NCBI GenBank assembly: GCA_012959525.1 | Contig: DUDB01000010.1 | Coordinates: 4,864 to 38,449 of the forward strand | Origin: Planctomycetota bacterium | GTDB lineage: Bacteria > Planctomycetota > UBA1135 > GCA-002686595 | Length of the DNA: 33,586 nt | Direction: 5' to 3' | The notes under the pieces: model-generated | Database searches by the model: none | The model's input: the letters and a program-made list of their open reading frames with translations, nothing else | Told to the model about the DNA's origin: nothing | Program-made: the position numbers and the translations under genes | Shown here: piece by piece, positions 6,569 to 14,840 of the stretch | Numbering within the stretch: the stretch's first letter is position 1 | How the letters are laid out: each line of letters starts with the position of its first letter

Positions 6569-9264
6569 GCCTGGACCTCACGCTCGACGGTCAAGTTGTT
6601 CCCTTCCAGGAGGGTGAAACTCTGTACGAGGTGGCCAGCCGCCACGGCGACAAGATCCCGACCCTGTGCTACGACAAGCGACTCGATCCCCTCGGGGCCT
6701 GTCGGCTTTGCGTTGTGGAGGTAGAGGGCGCCAACGGGCCCCTGGCCTCCTGCACAACACCCGCCCGGGCGGGCATGGCCGTGCGAACGGTCACGGAGGA
6801 CCTCGAGCGCCACCGCAAGACCCTGGTGGATCTGGTGCTCTCGGAAAACCCCAAGGGTGCCGAGATCGACCCTCTGCGCGGTCTGGCCTCCCAGGAGCTC
6901 GCCCAGCTCTCCGTGCGCTACGGATCCGACGGCACGCGCTTCGCCGGAGCCACTTCGGGACACTCACGTTTCGACGATCCCAATCCCATGATCCTGAGGG
7001 ACTACGATAACTGCATCAGCTGCTATCGCTGCGTGCGTGTGTGTGCGGAGCAGGAAGGCGACTACGCCATCAGTATCACTGGGCGTGGATTCGGCACCCA
7101 GATAAGCGCCGAGTTCGACGTGGATCTGGAGGACAGCGACTGCACCTTCTGCGGCCAGTGCATACAGACCTGCCCGACCGGAGCCCTGGGCGACCTACGC
7201 GCCCTGCAGCACGCCGATCTGCCCGAGCCCATCACCGCCACGCGCTCGATCTGCCCCTACTGCGGCGTGGGCTGCAGCTTGGACCTGCTCACCAAGGGCG
7301 AGACCTTGGTGGGAGTACAGCCCGCCATGGACGGTCCCGCCAACGAAGGTGCCCTGTGCATCAAGGGCCAGTTCGCCTGGGAGTGGGTGCAGCACCCCGA
7401 CCGGCTGACGGAACCGCTGGTGCGCAAGGACGGCGAGCTGGTTCCAGCCACCTGGGAGGAGGCCCTCGACCGCGCGGCAGCGGGCTTCGCCCAGGCTGGC
7501 GCCGAGCACGGACGGCGGTCGGTTTACGCCGTTGCCTCCGGCCGTGCACCCCATGAGTCGGCCTACTCGGTACAGAAATTCATCCGAGTCAATTTCGGTA
7601 CGAATCAGATCGATAATTGCAGCCGTGCCTGACACGCCCCCACGGTGGCCGGTCTGGCCGCCACACTCGGACGGGGCGCGATGTCCAACCCTCTGGCCGA
7701 CATGGACAAGCCGGACGTCATCTTCTGTATCGGCACGAACATGACGGAGACCCACCCGGTGGCCGCCACCCGCCTCAAGCAGGCTCAGGCCAAGGGTGCC
7801 ATCCTCATCGTGGCGGACCCACGGCATATCCCCCTTGCCCGACGCGCGGACATTCATCTGCCACTCCGGGTGGGATCGGACGTGGCCCTCTTGGGCGCAA
7901 TGGCCCACGTGATTGCCGAGAGAGGTCTCATGGATGAGAGCTTCATCGCCGAGCGCACGGAGGGCTGGGATTCCGTCCGCGAGCACCTGAAGAGCTTCAC
8001 GCCTGAGTGGGCTGAAGGAATTACAGGTGTGCCCGCGGCCTTGATCGAGCAGGCAGCCGTGCTCTACGCACAAGCTGATCGCGGCGCCATCTACTACACC
8101 CTCGGCATCACCGAGCACATCTCCGGGGTGGACAACGTGCAGAGCTTGTCCAATCTGGCCTTGATGACGGGCAACTTGGGCCGTGAGGGAACGGGCATCA
8201 ATCCCATGCGGGGCCAGAACAACATCCAGGGAGCCGGAGACTGCGGCGCCCTGCCCGGCAACTACCCCGGCTTCCAGCCCGTCACCGACCCGGCCATGCA
8301 GGCCAAGTTTGAAGAGGCCTGGGGCACGAAAGTGGATCTGGAGCCCGGCATGACCAAAGTGCGGGCCCTGGAGCACGCCGGAGAGAAGATCTTCGCCATG
8401 CTCATCTGCGGTGAGAACACCCTGATCTCCGACCCGGACTACGACCATTGCGAGCGCGCTCTGGGGCGACTCGACCATCTCGTGGTTGTCGACATCTTCA
8501 AGACCGAGACCGCGGAGTTGGCAGACGTTGTCCTGCCCGCTTCTGCGTGGGCCGAGACCGATGGTGTCTTCACCAACACAGAACGCCGGCCCCAACGGGT
8601 GCGCGCTGCCGTTCCCGCCCAGGGTCAGGCGCGCCCAGATTGGTGGATCCTGGCGGAGATTTCCAAGCGCCTGGGTAGTGACCAGTTCGAATACAACTCG
8701 GCCGCCGAGGTATTCAACGAACTCTGCTCCCTCTCTCCGCTCTATGCGGGGCTCGATTGGGACCGGATCGACGCGGGACGCTACCAGTGGCCGGTCCCCG
8801 AAGCCGATCACCCGGGCACTCCGATGCTGCACGTGGGTGAGTTCCCCAGAGGCAAGGGGCTCTTCAAAACCCCCGCCTACAGAGACCCGGCCGAGGTGGT
8901 AAACGAGGACTATCCGGTCTGGCTCACCACGGGTCGGAGGCTGGAGCATTACCACACACGCACCATGAGCGGCCGCTCGACGGGGACCGAGTATCTCCTG
9001 AACGAGGAGACCCTGGAGGTCCATCCGGCTGACGTGCAGGCCTGGGGCCTGGAGCACGGCGGCATGGCGCGCATGTCGAGCCCGCGGGGGAGCGTCCTGG
9101 TGCGCGTGGCCAGCGACGACACATCGCCTCCGGGCACGGTGTTCTGCAGCTTCAGCTTCAGCGAGGTGCCCATAAACAAGCTGACGGGCTCAGGCTACGA
9201 CCCGATCACCGACACCGCCGAGCTGAAGGTCTGTCCCGTGCGAGTCGAACCCGTTTCGGGCTAG
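6565..9264 (+). CDS. fdhA: Formate dehydrogenase catalytic subunit, selenocysteine-containing (TGA = Sec356)
   Basis: The full protein is 899 residues, read through an in-frame TGA at 7630-7632. Domains in order: plant-type [2Fe-2S] domain (Cys35, 46, 49, 63); two [4Fe-4S] ferredoxin motifs (Cys150/153/156/160 and 193/196/199/203); molybdopterin oxidoreductase with its own [4Fe-4S] site (Cys230/233/237/265); C-terminal molybdopterin-dinucleotide binding domain from about 790 (TTGRRLEHYHTRTMSGRS). The TGA falls in NCSRA-U-HAPTVAGL, matching the active-site Sec or Cys segment of the family (CARVUHGPSVAGL in E. coli FdhF), where the residue ligates Mo or W. The frame is unbroken on both sides. 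The His-x3-Cys-x2-Cys-x5-Cys cluster usual after the first domain is absent. It oxidises formate to CO2 with FdhB. Annotation pipelines will probably split it at 7632. Confidence 0.95.
7644..7662 (+). promoter_or_regulatory. Bacterial SECIS element for Sec356
   Basis: Directly after the TGA, GGTGGCC (7644-7650) pairs with GGCCGCC (7656-7662) in seven pairs including one G-U, closing the five-base loop GGTCT (7651-7655). GGUCU is the SelB-binding loop of the E. coli fdhF SECIS, and it sits at the same distance from the UGA as there (first loop base 19 nt after the UGA begins its downstream codons). The element lies inside the coding sequence, as expected for bacteria. Confidence 0.9.
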
Positions 9265-9288
9265 TGGCCCACCCGGGATTAGAGGATG

Positions 9289-9308
9289 GCGACACCGCAT
9301 GGTGTCGC
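9289..9308 (+). terminator. Hairpin terminator after the formate dehydrogenase operon
   Basis: GCGACACC (9289-9296), loop GCAT, GGTGTCGC (9301-9308): a perfect 8-bp stem 24 nt after the fdhA stop. The tail is only weakly T-rich. The hairpin would lie inside the next gene if its upstream frame-open ATG (9286) were used, another reason to start that gene at 9340. Confidence 0.6.
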
Positions 9309-9327
9309 TCGCCTGGTCTGTTCTGGC

Positions 9328-9342
9328 TATGCTGGAGCCATG
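9328..9342 (+). promoter_or_regulatory. Leaderless promoter, TATGCT-N6-ATG
   Basis: TATGCT (9328-9333), six bases, then ATG 9340. It lies just beyond the operon terminator, so the esterase gene has its own promoter. Confidence 0.55.
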
Positions 9343-10773
9343 AATCTACTCGCTCCCTGTTCCACCGCCCTTGCCCTCTGCGCCGGGCTCACGCCACTCC
9401 AAGATCCCACGCGTGACTTCATCGCCGGCCAGGTCCAGGTCGAGGAAAAGACCTACCCCTACGTACTCCTTCCTCCGTCCCAAATTGTGGAGGGCGAACG
9501 CTACCCGCTGGTTGTCTTCCTACACGGCATCGGTGAACGGGGAAGCGACAACGAACTTCAAAAAGAACACTTCCCCAAGCGCATGGCAGCCGCGGCCTAC
9601 TCCGAGCGGTTCCCCTGTTTCGTGCTCGCTCCTCAATGCCCCAAGGACCAGCGTTGGGCAAATGTTCGCGAGTTGGATAGTGGCCGGCGGATTCAGGAAC
9701 CCGACCCCACGGGAGCCATGCAGGGGGCGATCGCGGCCTTGGCTGAGGTGGTCCGTACGCAGCCCATCGACATGCAACGCATTGCTCTGACAGGCCTGTC
9801 CATGGGAGGCTCCGGTGCCTGGGATCTGGCCACACGCCACCCGGGCTGGTTCTCCGCGGCAGCCCCGGTTTGCGGCGGAGGAGATCCCGAAACCGTCGTC
9901 CGTCTGGCCGGCCTCCCAGTCATGGTGTGGCACGGTGCGAAGGACACGGTCGTCCCCACCAAACGCTCTCGCGAGATGGTCGAGGCCCTACGCAAATTGA
10001 AGCACCCGGTGGAGTACACGGAGTTGCCCGGAGTCCACCACGACGCCTGGAACCACGCCTATGCCCCGGATGGCTGCCTGGAGAACCTGATCGGGGCTCG
10101 CCGCGACCCCGAAATTATCCAAGAGGAGACGGTTCGTCTCCTGGCGCGGGCCCTCGCTCCCGACGAGCGCGTAGCGTTCTTGGGGGATTCCATCACCCAG
10201 GCTGGCAATCGGCCAGGCGGTTACGTCGACCGTATCCGGGCCGTGTTCAAAGAGGAGCGCCCCGACGTAGGCGTCATCCCCGCAGGAATCAGCGGCCACA
10301 AGGTCCCCGACCTGCTCAAGCGCTTCGAAGCGGACGTGATCCAGAAGGGCGCGACCCTCGTGTTCATCTATATCGGCATCAACGACGTCTGGCACTCTCA
10401 GAGCGGAAAGGGCACATCCCCCGAGGATTTTGAGAGTGGTCTGCACCAGTTGATCGACACCTTGGAAGCCTCCGGAGCCCAAGTTGTCCTGGCCACTCCC
10501 AGCGTGATCGGGGAGAAGCCGGCTGGAGAGAACAACCTGGACGCGATGCTCGAATCCTATGCGGCCATTTCGCGCCGGGTAGCCGCGACGCAAGGGGTCA
10601 CGCTGTGTGATCTGCACACGGCCTTCGACAGCTACCTGAAGATCTTCAACCCTACAGGGGTAGCCAAGTCGGTGCTCACCAGCGATGGAGTTCACCTGAA
10701 CGCTGCGGGAAACGTCTTCTTGGCGACCGAGGCCGCCCGAGCTCTGCGTCAGGCAGTCCTGGCGCGGGACTAG
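9340..10773 (+). CDS. Secreted double-headed esterase: alpha/beta hydrolase fused to SGNH/GDSL hydrolase
   Basis: A 477-residue protein. Residues 1-20 are a probable signal peptide. Residues about 35-270 form an alpha/beta hydrolase of the carboxylesterase/prolyl-oligopeptidase-like type: oxyanion segment VVFLHGIGERGSDNE, nucleophile Ser154 in GLSMGGSGAW, Asp202 in HGAKDTVVP, His233 or His234 in GVHHDAWNH. Residues about 275-477 form an SGNH hydrolase: Ser284 in FLGDSITQAGN, Gly in AGISGHKV, Asn in IGINDVW, and Asp449/His452 in SDGVHLN. Both catalytic sets are complete, so the protein should carry two independent esterase sites; related single domains act as feruloyl or acetyl-xylan esterases and rhamnogalacturonan acetylesterases, but the substrate here is unknown. 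It stands between the formate dehydrogenase operon and the sulfatase-fold lipoprotein gene, 100 bp upstream of the latter. Confidence 0.9.
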   Translation: MNLLAPCSTALALCAGLTPLQDPTRDFIAGQVQVEEKTYPYVLLPPSQIVEGERYPLVVFLHGIGERGSDNELQKEHFPKRMAAAAYSERFPCFVLAPQCPKDQRWANVRELDSGRRIQEPDPTGAMQGAIAALAEVVRTQPIDMQRIALTGLSMGGSGAWDLATRHPGWFSAAAPVCGGGDPETVVRLAGLPVMVWHGAKDTVVPTKRSREMVEALRKLKHPVEYTELPGVHHDAWNHAYAPDGCLENLIGARRDPEIIQEETVRLLARALAPDERVAFLGDSITQAGNRPGGYVDRIRAVFKEERPDVGVIPAGISGHKVPDLLKRFEADVIQKGATLVFIYIGINDVWHSQSGKGTSPEDFESGLHQLIDTLEASGAQVVLATPSVIGEKPAGENNLDAMLESYAAISRRVAATQGVTLCDLHTAFDSYLKIFNPTGVAKSVLTSDGVHLNAAGNVFLATEAARALRQAVLARD

Positions 10774-10873
10774 GGGGCGGTGAGAGGAACTTCAGGCACA
10801 ACGAGTCGCACGCATCCGCAGCAATAGACTCGGGTAGACTTCCGGTAAGCCCAACCTTGCGCCAGGCAGATCC

Positions 10874-12283
10874 ATGCTCTCGAACCACCCCCTACTGGTC
10901 CTTGCCTTCCTGGCGGCATGCAGCCCCACCGAGCAGGCCCAGGAAGGGTCGCCAGAGACGGCCACAACCGTCGAACTTCCGGCGTATCGCGGCGTGGTTC
11001 TCGTCACGATAGACACCCTGCGCGCAGACCATGTCAGCTTGCATGGGTATCTGCGGGAGACGACGCCCTTCCTCGATGAGCTGGCCGAGCGCAGCGTCGT
11101 CTTCGAGAACGCCCAGGCCTCCATGCCGTTCACCGGCCCGAGCCACTCCTCCATATTGACGGGCCTGCATCCTTTTCAGCACAAGGTGATGGTCAACGGC
11201 CAGTCACTCAGCCCCAAGATCCCCAACGTGGCGATGGCTTTCCGGGACGCCGGATACCGAACGAGCGCCTTCGTGAGCACTAGTTTCCTGAGGAGCGTCA
11301 CAAAGAGCTTCGACGAGGTCTCCCTGGGCAAGCGGACCGGGCGCGCAACCGTCAAGCAAGCCGTGCAGTGGGCCGAGGAGCTTGAGCCCGGAACGCCATT
11401 CTTCATGTGGGTGCACCTGTTCAACGTGCACGAGTGGGAGGTGGAGAAGCTCAAGAAGGAGCGACGCCCCGAACTCGCGGAGGGGTCTTTCCCGCTGGAC
11501 CCCGATGCCTGGTACGACTACCTAGCCAGGCACCACGGTTGGCCGATGGTGCAAGCCACCGACCCGTTTCCGGAGTTCAGCTGGGATTCCAACGGCAGGG
11601 TCATCACCAGCCGAGAGATCCTGCTGGAGACCGTCGACCTCTATGACGCTCGGGTCCAGTACGTAGACGCGTCCGTGCGCCTGCTCTTCAACAAGCTAGG
11701 TCAGGTGATCGGTGAGGATCCCGCCCTATGGCTCATCACGTCCGATCATGGGGAAGGGCTGGGCAGCCACAACTACAAGGGCCATAGCGGCAAGATATTC
11801 CAGGAGCAGCTTCACGTGCCCCTGTTGGTTTTCCAGCAGCCGGCTCTCACGCCGCGCCGGGTCTCAGGTGTGGTCTCGCTGGTGGACGTCGCCCCCACCC
11901 TGACGGCCGGATTGGACCCGCAGCCACCCGCTTGGGAGAGCCTCAGCTTGTGGCCTCTTATCCTGGGGGAACAGTCAGGATTCTCGCGGCCAGCCTTTGC
12001 CCAGCGCAGCCCCGTGGGCTCTGCAGGTGACGTATTTGCCCTTATCCATGAGGGCCAAAAGTACCTCTACCGCGCCAAGCACCAAGATGCCTTCTACGAC
12101 CTGACCACCGATCCACAGGAGCTGAGTAGCAACATCGATGCCCCTGATGCGGAAGCCACTCGCTCCATGCTACACGCCCAACTCAAGGCCCTCGACTGGA
12201 GCGTCGGCGGCCAGGACACGGACATCAGCGACCTGCCGGAGGATATTCTCCAAGAACTGAAGGCCCTCGGATACGTCGAGTAG
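10874..12283 (+). CDS. Sulfatase-fold lipoprotein with Thr at the nucleophile position
   Basis: A 469-residue protein of the alkaline phosphatase superfamily. The signal peptide ends in a clean lipobox (LAAC, Cys16), so it should be a lipoprotein. The metal-binding start is VVLVTIDTLRADH (Asp47), and the second metal site is ITSDHGEGLGSH. Where true sulfatases have C-x-P-S-R, converted to formylglycine, this protein has TGPSHSSILTG: Thr87 replaces Cys and His91 replaces Arg. It thus cannot carry formylglycine and may use Thr as nucleophile, like phosphodiesterases and phosphoglycerate mutases of the superfamily; this T-x-PSH form is recurrent in planctomycete sulfatase-like lipoproteins. The C-terminus ends LPEDILQELKALGYVE, also usual for that group. 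Two TAGACT boxes at about 10824 and 10834 could be its -10. Calling it a sulfatase by function would be unsafe. Confidence 0.88.
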   Translation: MLSNHPLLVLAFLAACSPTEQAQEGSPETATTVELPAYRGVVLVTIDTLRADHVSLHGYLRETTPFLDELAERSVVFENAQASMPFTGPSHSSILTGLHPFQHKVMVNGQSLSPKIPNVAMAFRDAGYRTSAFVSTSFLRSVTKSFDEVSLGKRTGRATVKQAVQWAEELEPGTPFFMWVHLFNVHEWEVEKLKKERRPELAEGSFPLDPDAWYDYLARHHGWPMVQATDPFPEFSWDSNGRVITSREILLETVDLYDARVQYVDASVRLLFNKLGQVIGEDPALWLITSDHGEGLGSHNYKGHSGKIFQEQLHVPLLVFQQPALTPRRVSGVVSLVDVAPTLTAGLDPQPPAWESLSLWPLILGEQSGFSRPAFAQRSPVGSAGDVFALIHEGQKYLYRAKHQDAFYDLTTDPQELSSNIDAPDAEATRSMLHAQLKALDWSVGGQDTDISDLPEDILQELKALGYVE

Positions 12284-12298
12284 CCACCAGGAAGGTGG
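12284..12298 (+). terminator. Weak hairpin after the sulfatase-fold gene
   Basis: CCACC-AGGAA-GGTGG starts at the base after the stop codon: a 5-bp stem without a T-tract. The rest of this convergent gap (12299-12572) shows no gene I can support. Confidence 0.25.
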
Positions 12299-12572
12299 TG
12301 CGATGGCCGTCGAACATACTCGTCCCCGTGCCGGCGATCTGGATCTTGATGTGGATGCGCTCGGCCGGCCTGGACAATGGAGAGTGACCCCCGAGGGCCA
12401 GGCAGGTCAGGGCAAGTGGGTGAATGATCCGCATCGTTCGGGTCAGGCCCTCAGCTGGAGTGAAGAAACCCAGGCCTGGCTCCTGGGGCCACCGGCTGCT
12501 CGACCACCTGGAGGCCTGTTCCTAACCCACGCTGGACGCGCGAGGTTCGCAAGAGTTCCGATCCTGATCGAC

Positions 12573-13616
12573 CTAGCGCATCAGATCCAGCAGCGCCTCG
12601 CCGAACGCGTGGCCCATGCGATTGAACCAGATGGCGCTGCCCAGGTAGTGGTAGGCATGGTCGGAGCCGACCTTCTCCCACTCCTCCACGTTATCGCGCC
12701 AGGTTGGATAGAGGGCCTCGGCAGCCTTGTCGACCAACACATCCGTGCGCACGGCTCGTACGTTTCCGCGGAACTCGCTCACCTTCTCCATGGCAAGTTG
12801 CGCCTCTTGGACGGCGAGCATGGGTCCCTTGGCAGGCTTGGACTGGTTCTGCCCCATCACCCCGATCACGAATGGCAACTTGGGGGCCTTCAATTCCCGC
12901 CGCACGTCCTTAATGAAGTGCTCCATGTTCGAGGCGTACTCCACTTCGGCGCCCTCGTATTGGTCATTCCAGCCCTGAAACCAGACGAAGCCTGCGAGTT
13001 CGGGAGACTTGCCCTTCAACGCCGGAAACAGGGAGTCCATCTCGGCGAGAGTGCTCTGCACTTCCTTCATCATGTTGCGGTAGGAGCTGCCGTACTCCGC
13101 GCGGATGCCCTCCAAAGTCGGCATGGGGTCATCGCGGTTGTTCTTCTCGTTGTTCTTCTGGGTCCTCTCGGTCTTCTTCACAAGCTCGGCCTGGATGCGC
13201 TCCTCGGGAATGCCGGCACTCGGTGACCGGAACAGCTTGAACAGCGAGTGTCCGCCCCAGGCCGGCTTGATCAAAAGTACAGGCTCGTCAAATGCGTCTC
13301 CCAGGACGGTCCCGAGCTCAAGCTCCACGCCTGTCCGGTTTGGTGAGCCGTAGCCGATGGTCAGCCCGCCGTGGCGGTTCAGGTACTTGATGAAGACATC
13401 ATCGCGGGTGATCCACTGGTCGTCCTTGCGCAGGTGCGCAAAGAGGTCGGCGGTCTTCTTGTCCGTCGCCTGGTACTCGAGCAGCTTGTTCTGCGCCTTG
13501 CCCTCCATGTTGGACTGCCCCGCGAGGATGAAGACCTTGACGCGACCATCCGCCAGAGTGGGACCGACGAGAAGAACGATGCCCACGAGGAGCCAGGAGA
13601 GGATGCGTGTGTTCAT
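12573..13616 (-). CDS. Secreted SASA-type carbohydrate acetylesterase (sialate O-acetylesterase domain, CE6-like)
   Basis: A 347-residue protein with signal peptide 1-22 (LLVGIVLLVGPTLA). The SGNH-like SASA domain spans nearly all the rest: block I VFILAGQSNMEGK with Ser35, oxyanion Gly in KPAWGGHS, the conserved FVWFQGWND (Asn/Asp), and a C-terminal His in SDHAYHYLGSAIWF that would complete the triad. These esterases remove O-acetyl groups from sialic acid or plant or algal polysaccharides; planctomycetes have many copies beside sulfatases. A charged stretch around KKTERTQKNNEKNNRDD (about residues 147-165) is an insertion, probably a surface loop. The gene is convergent with the sulfatase-fold gene and has no neighbour in its own direction. 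No TANNNT box precedes its ATG at the leaderless spacing. Confidence 0.9.
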   Translation of the reverse strand: MNTRILSWLLVGIVLLVGPTLADGRVKVFILAGQSNMEGKAQNKLLEYQATDKKTADLFAHLRKDDQWITRDDVFIKYLNRHGGLTIGYGSPNRTGVELELGTVLGDAFDEPVLLIKPAWGGHSLFKLFRSPSAGIPEERIQAELVKKTERTQKNNEKNNRDDPMPTLEGIRAEYGSSYRNMMKEVQSTLAEMDSLFPALKGKSPELAGFVWFQGWNDQYEGAEVEYASNMEHFIKDVRRELKAPKLPFVIGVMGQNQSKPAKGPMLAVQEAQLAMEKVSEFRGNVRAVRTDVLVDKAAEALYPTWRDNVEEWEKVGSDHAYHYLGSAIWFNRMGHAFGEALLDLMR

Positions 13617-13880
13617 GGGGAGTGACCTGGAACAGCCTGCTCCCGTACCCGTGCCTCGGGTCCGGTGAGAAGCTCGCCAAGAGGGTAACCCGGGAGCGGA
13701 AACGACAGGGCCACGAACCGGGGCAAGACCCGTTCATAGCGAGGGGGGGGGCAGCGGCTGGCGGCGTGTGGTCTTCGGGCGGGTAGGCACAGAGCGGGGC
13801 CCCACAGCACTCTTGGCTTGATCGGGCGGTTCCGGGTGCAGACAATTCCCGTCGATCCTCACACCAAAGGAAACTGACCT

Positions 13881-14219
13881 ATGACCCGTCCGCAGAAAAT
13901 CGTCGGCTGTGTTCTCGTTGTCTTCGGCATCCTCCTGTGCCTTTCATTCTTCGATAAAGGAGGTCGTGCGGCTGATCCAGCTGCGGTCCTGGGGATCATC
14001 GCAAGGACTTTTCTCGTCATGCTGGGGGGCTGGGTCCTGACCCTGGCCGCCTGGCGATCCGTGTCCAGCTCCTCCCAGCACGAGATGATCCTGATCGGCT
14101 CGGTCTGCATCCTTGGCGCGGCAGCGGTCTTCTATTCGACCTGGGCCGCCCCCATCTCCCTGGCCCTGCTTGTGGGCGCCTCCATCTTCAGCAGGGCCAA
14201 ACAGGGGCCGGCAGGGTGA
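13881..14219 (+). CDS. Small integral membrane protein, unknown function
   Basis: A 112-residue protein that I do not recognise. It has three or four hydrophobic helices: IVGCVLVVFGILLCLSFF, AVLGIIARTFLVMLGGWVLTLAAW, and MILIGSVCILGAAAVFYS with APISLALLVGASIF. The N-terminus is basic and the loops are short. A Shine-Dalgarno (AAAGGAAA) precedes ATG 13881 at suitable spacing. It is followed after 60 bp by another small membrane protein on the same strand, so the two may be one transcript. Confidence 0.75.
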   Translation: MTRPQKIVGCVLVVFGILLCLSFFDKGGRAADPAAVLGIIARTFLVMLGGWVLTLAAWRSVSSSSQHEMILIGSVCILGAAAVFYSTWAAPISLALLVGASIFSRAKQGPAG

Positions 14220-14279
14220 GGTTCATTCCCGTAGCTGTCCAAGGCCCTACGGCACGCATCGCCCAGGAGCCTCGCTAGG

Positions 14280-14663
14280 ATGAGTATCGCATCCTTCTGC
14301 GTCATCGTGGGCGTCTGGGAGATCGTGTTCGGCCTCCCCATGCTCGTTCGACCTGCGGCGACCATTCGCTGGCTCCGGGACACGCTCGGAGACCACACGA
14401 CGATGAGGCTGATCGGCTTCTTCTTCCTCGTCATCTCGGTGCTCGTGCTGAGCGAGGGTGCCCGGGTCGGAGGCGATGGCCCCGGGCTGGTGCGCCTCTT
14501 GGCGTGGGTGACCGGGGGCAAGTGCCTTGTCATCTGCTGGTGGCCGAGGCAATTCACCGGCATGACGGACCGGTGGTTCCACAATGCGACCGTGGTTCGG
14601 TGCGGGGGGCTGCTCGCGACCGCAATCGGGGTGTGGCTGCTGGATCTGAGCGGCTCGATCTAG
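14280..14663 (+). CDS. Small integral membrane protein, unknown function
   Basis: A 127-residue protein with about four hydrophobic segments: IASFCVIVGVWEIVFGLPMLV, MRLIGFFFLVISVLVLSEGA, VRLLAWVTGGKCLVICWW, and GGLLATAIGVWLLDLSGSI. Motifs such as W-x-R-D-T-L-G-D between helices 1 and 2 do not identify a family. AGGAGCC lies about 10 nt before ATG 14280. Its partner at 13881 has the same size and topology but no obvious sequence identity. Confidence 0.72.
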   Translation: MSIASFCVIVGVWEIVFGLPMLVRPAATIRWLRDTLGDHTTMRLIGFFFLVISVLVLSEGARVGGDGPGLVRLLAWVTGGKCLVICWWPRQFTGMTDRWFHNATVVRCGGLLATAIGVWLLDLSGSI

Positions 14664-14840
14664 GGCACAAGCCCAAACGCGCCAAGAATCGGGTGTCGGG
14701 CCATTCCAAAGAGCTGCGTTCATTTCGGGAAAACAATAAACAGCAGATCCGCAGCCACGGGCCGGGGTGCGTGGGTCTCTTACGGGCGGAGTATCGCTCT
14801 TCCCCCCGATCAGGCTCATCCCTTACCATCAGGCCCAGCC

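Noticed and set aside
7630..7632. TGA as a frameshift or nonsense mutation in fdhA
   Set aside because: The frame is unchanged on both sides, the TGA is at the active-site Sec/Cys position, and a SECIS hairpin follows.
7195..9057. 620-codon open frame on the minus strand
   Set aside because: It lies wholly antisense to fdhA, its translation resembles no family, and long antisense frames are expected in GC-rich coding DNA.
12225..12434. Minus-strand 69-codon frame in the convergent gap
   Set aside because: It overlaps the end of the sulfatase-fold gene, has no ribosome site or recognisable motif, and only a weak hydrophobic start.
12303..13226. 307-codon plus-strand frame
   Set aside because: It is antisense to the SASA esterase gene, which has a signal peptide and catalytic motifs.
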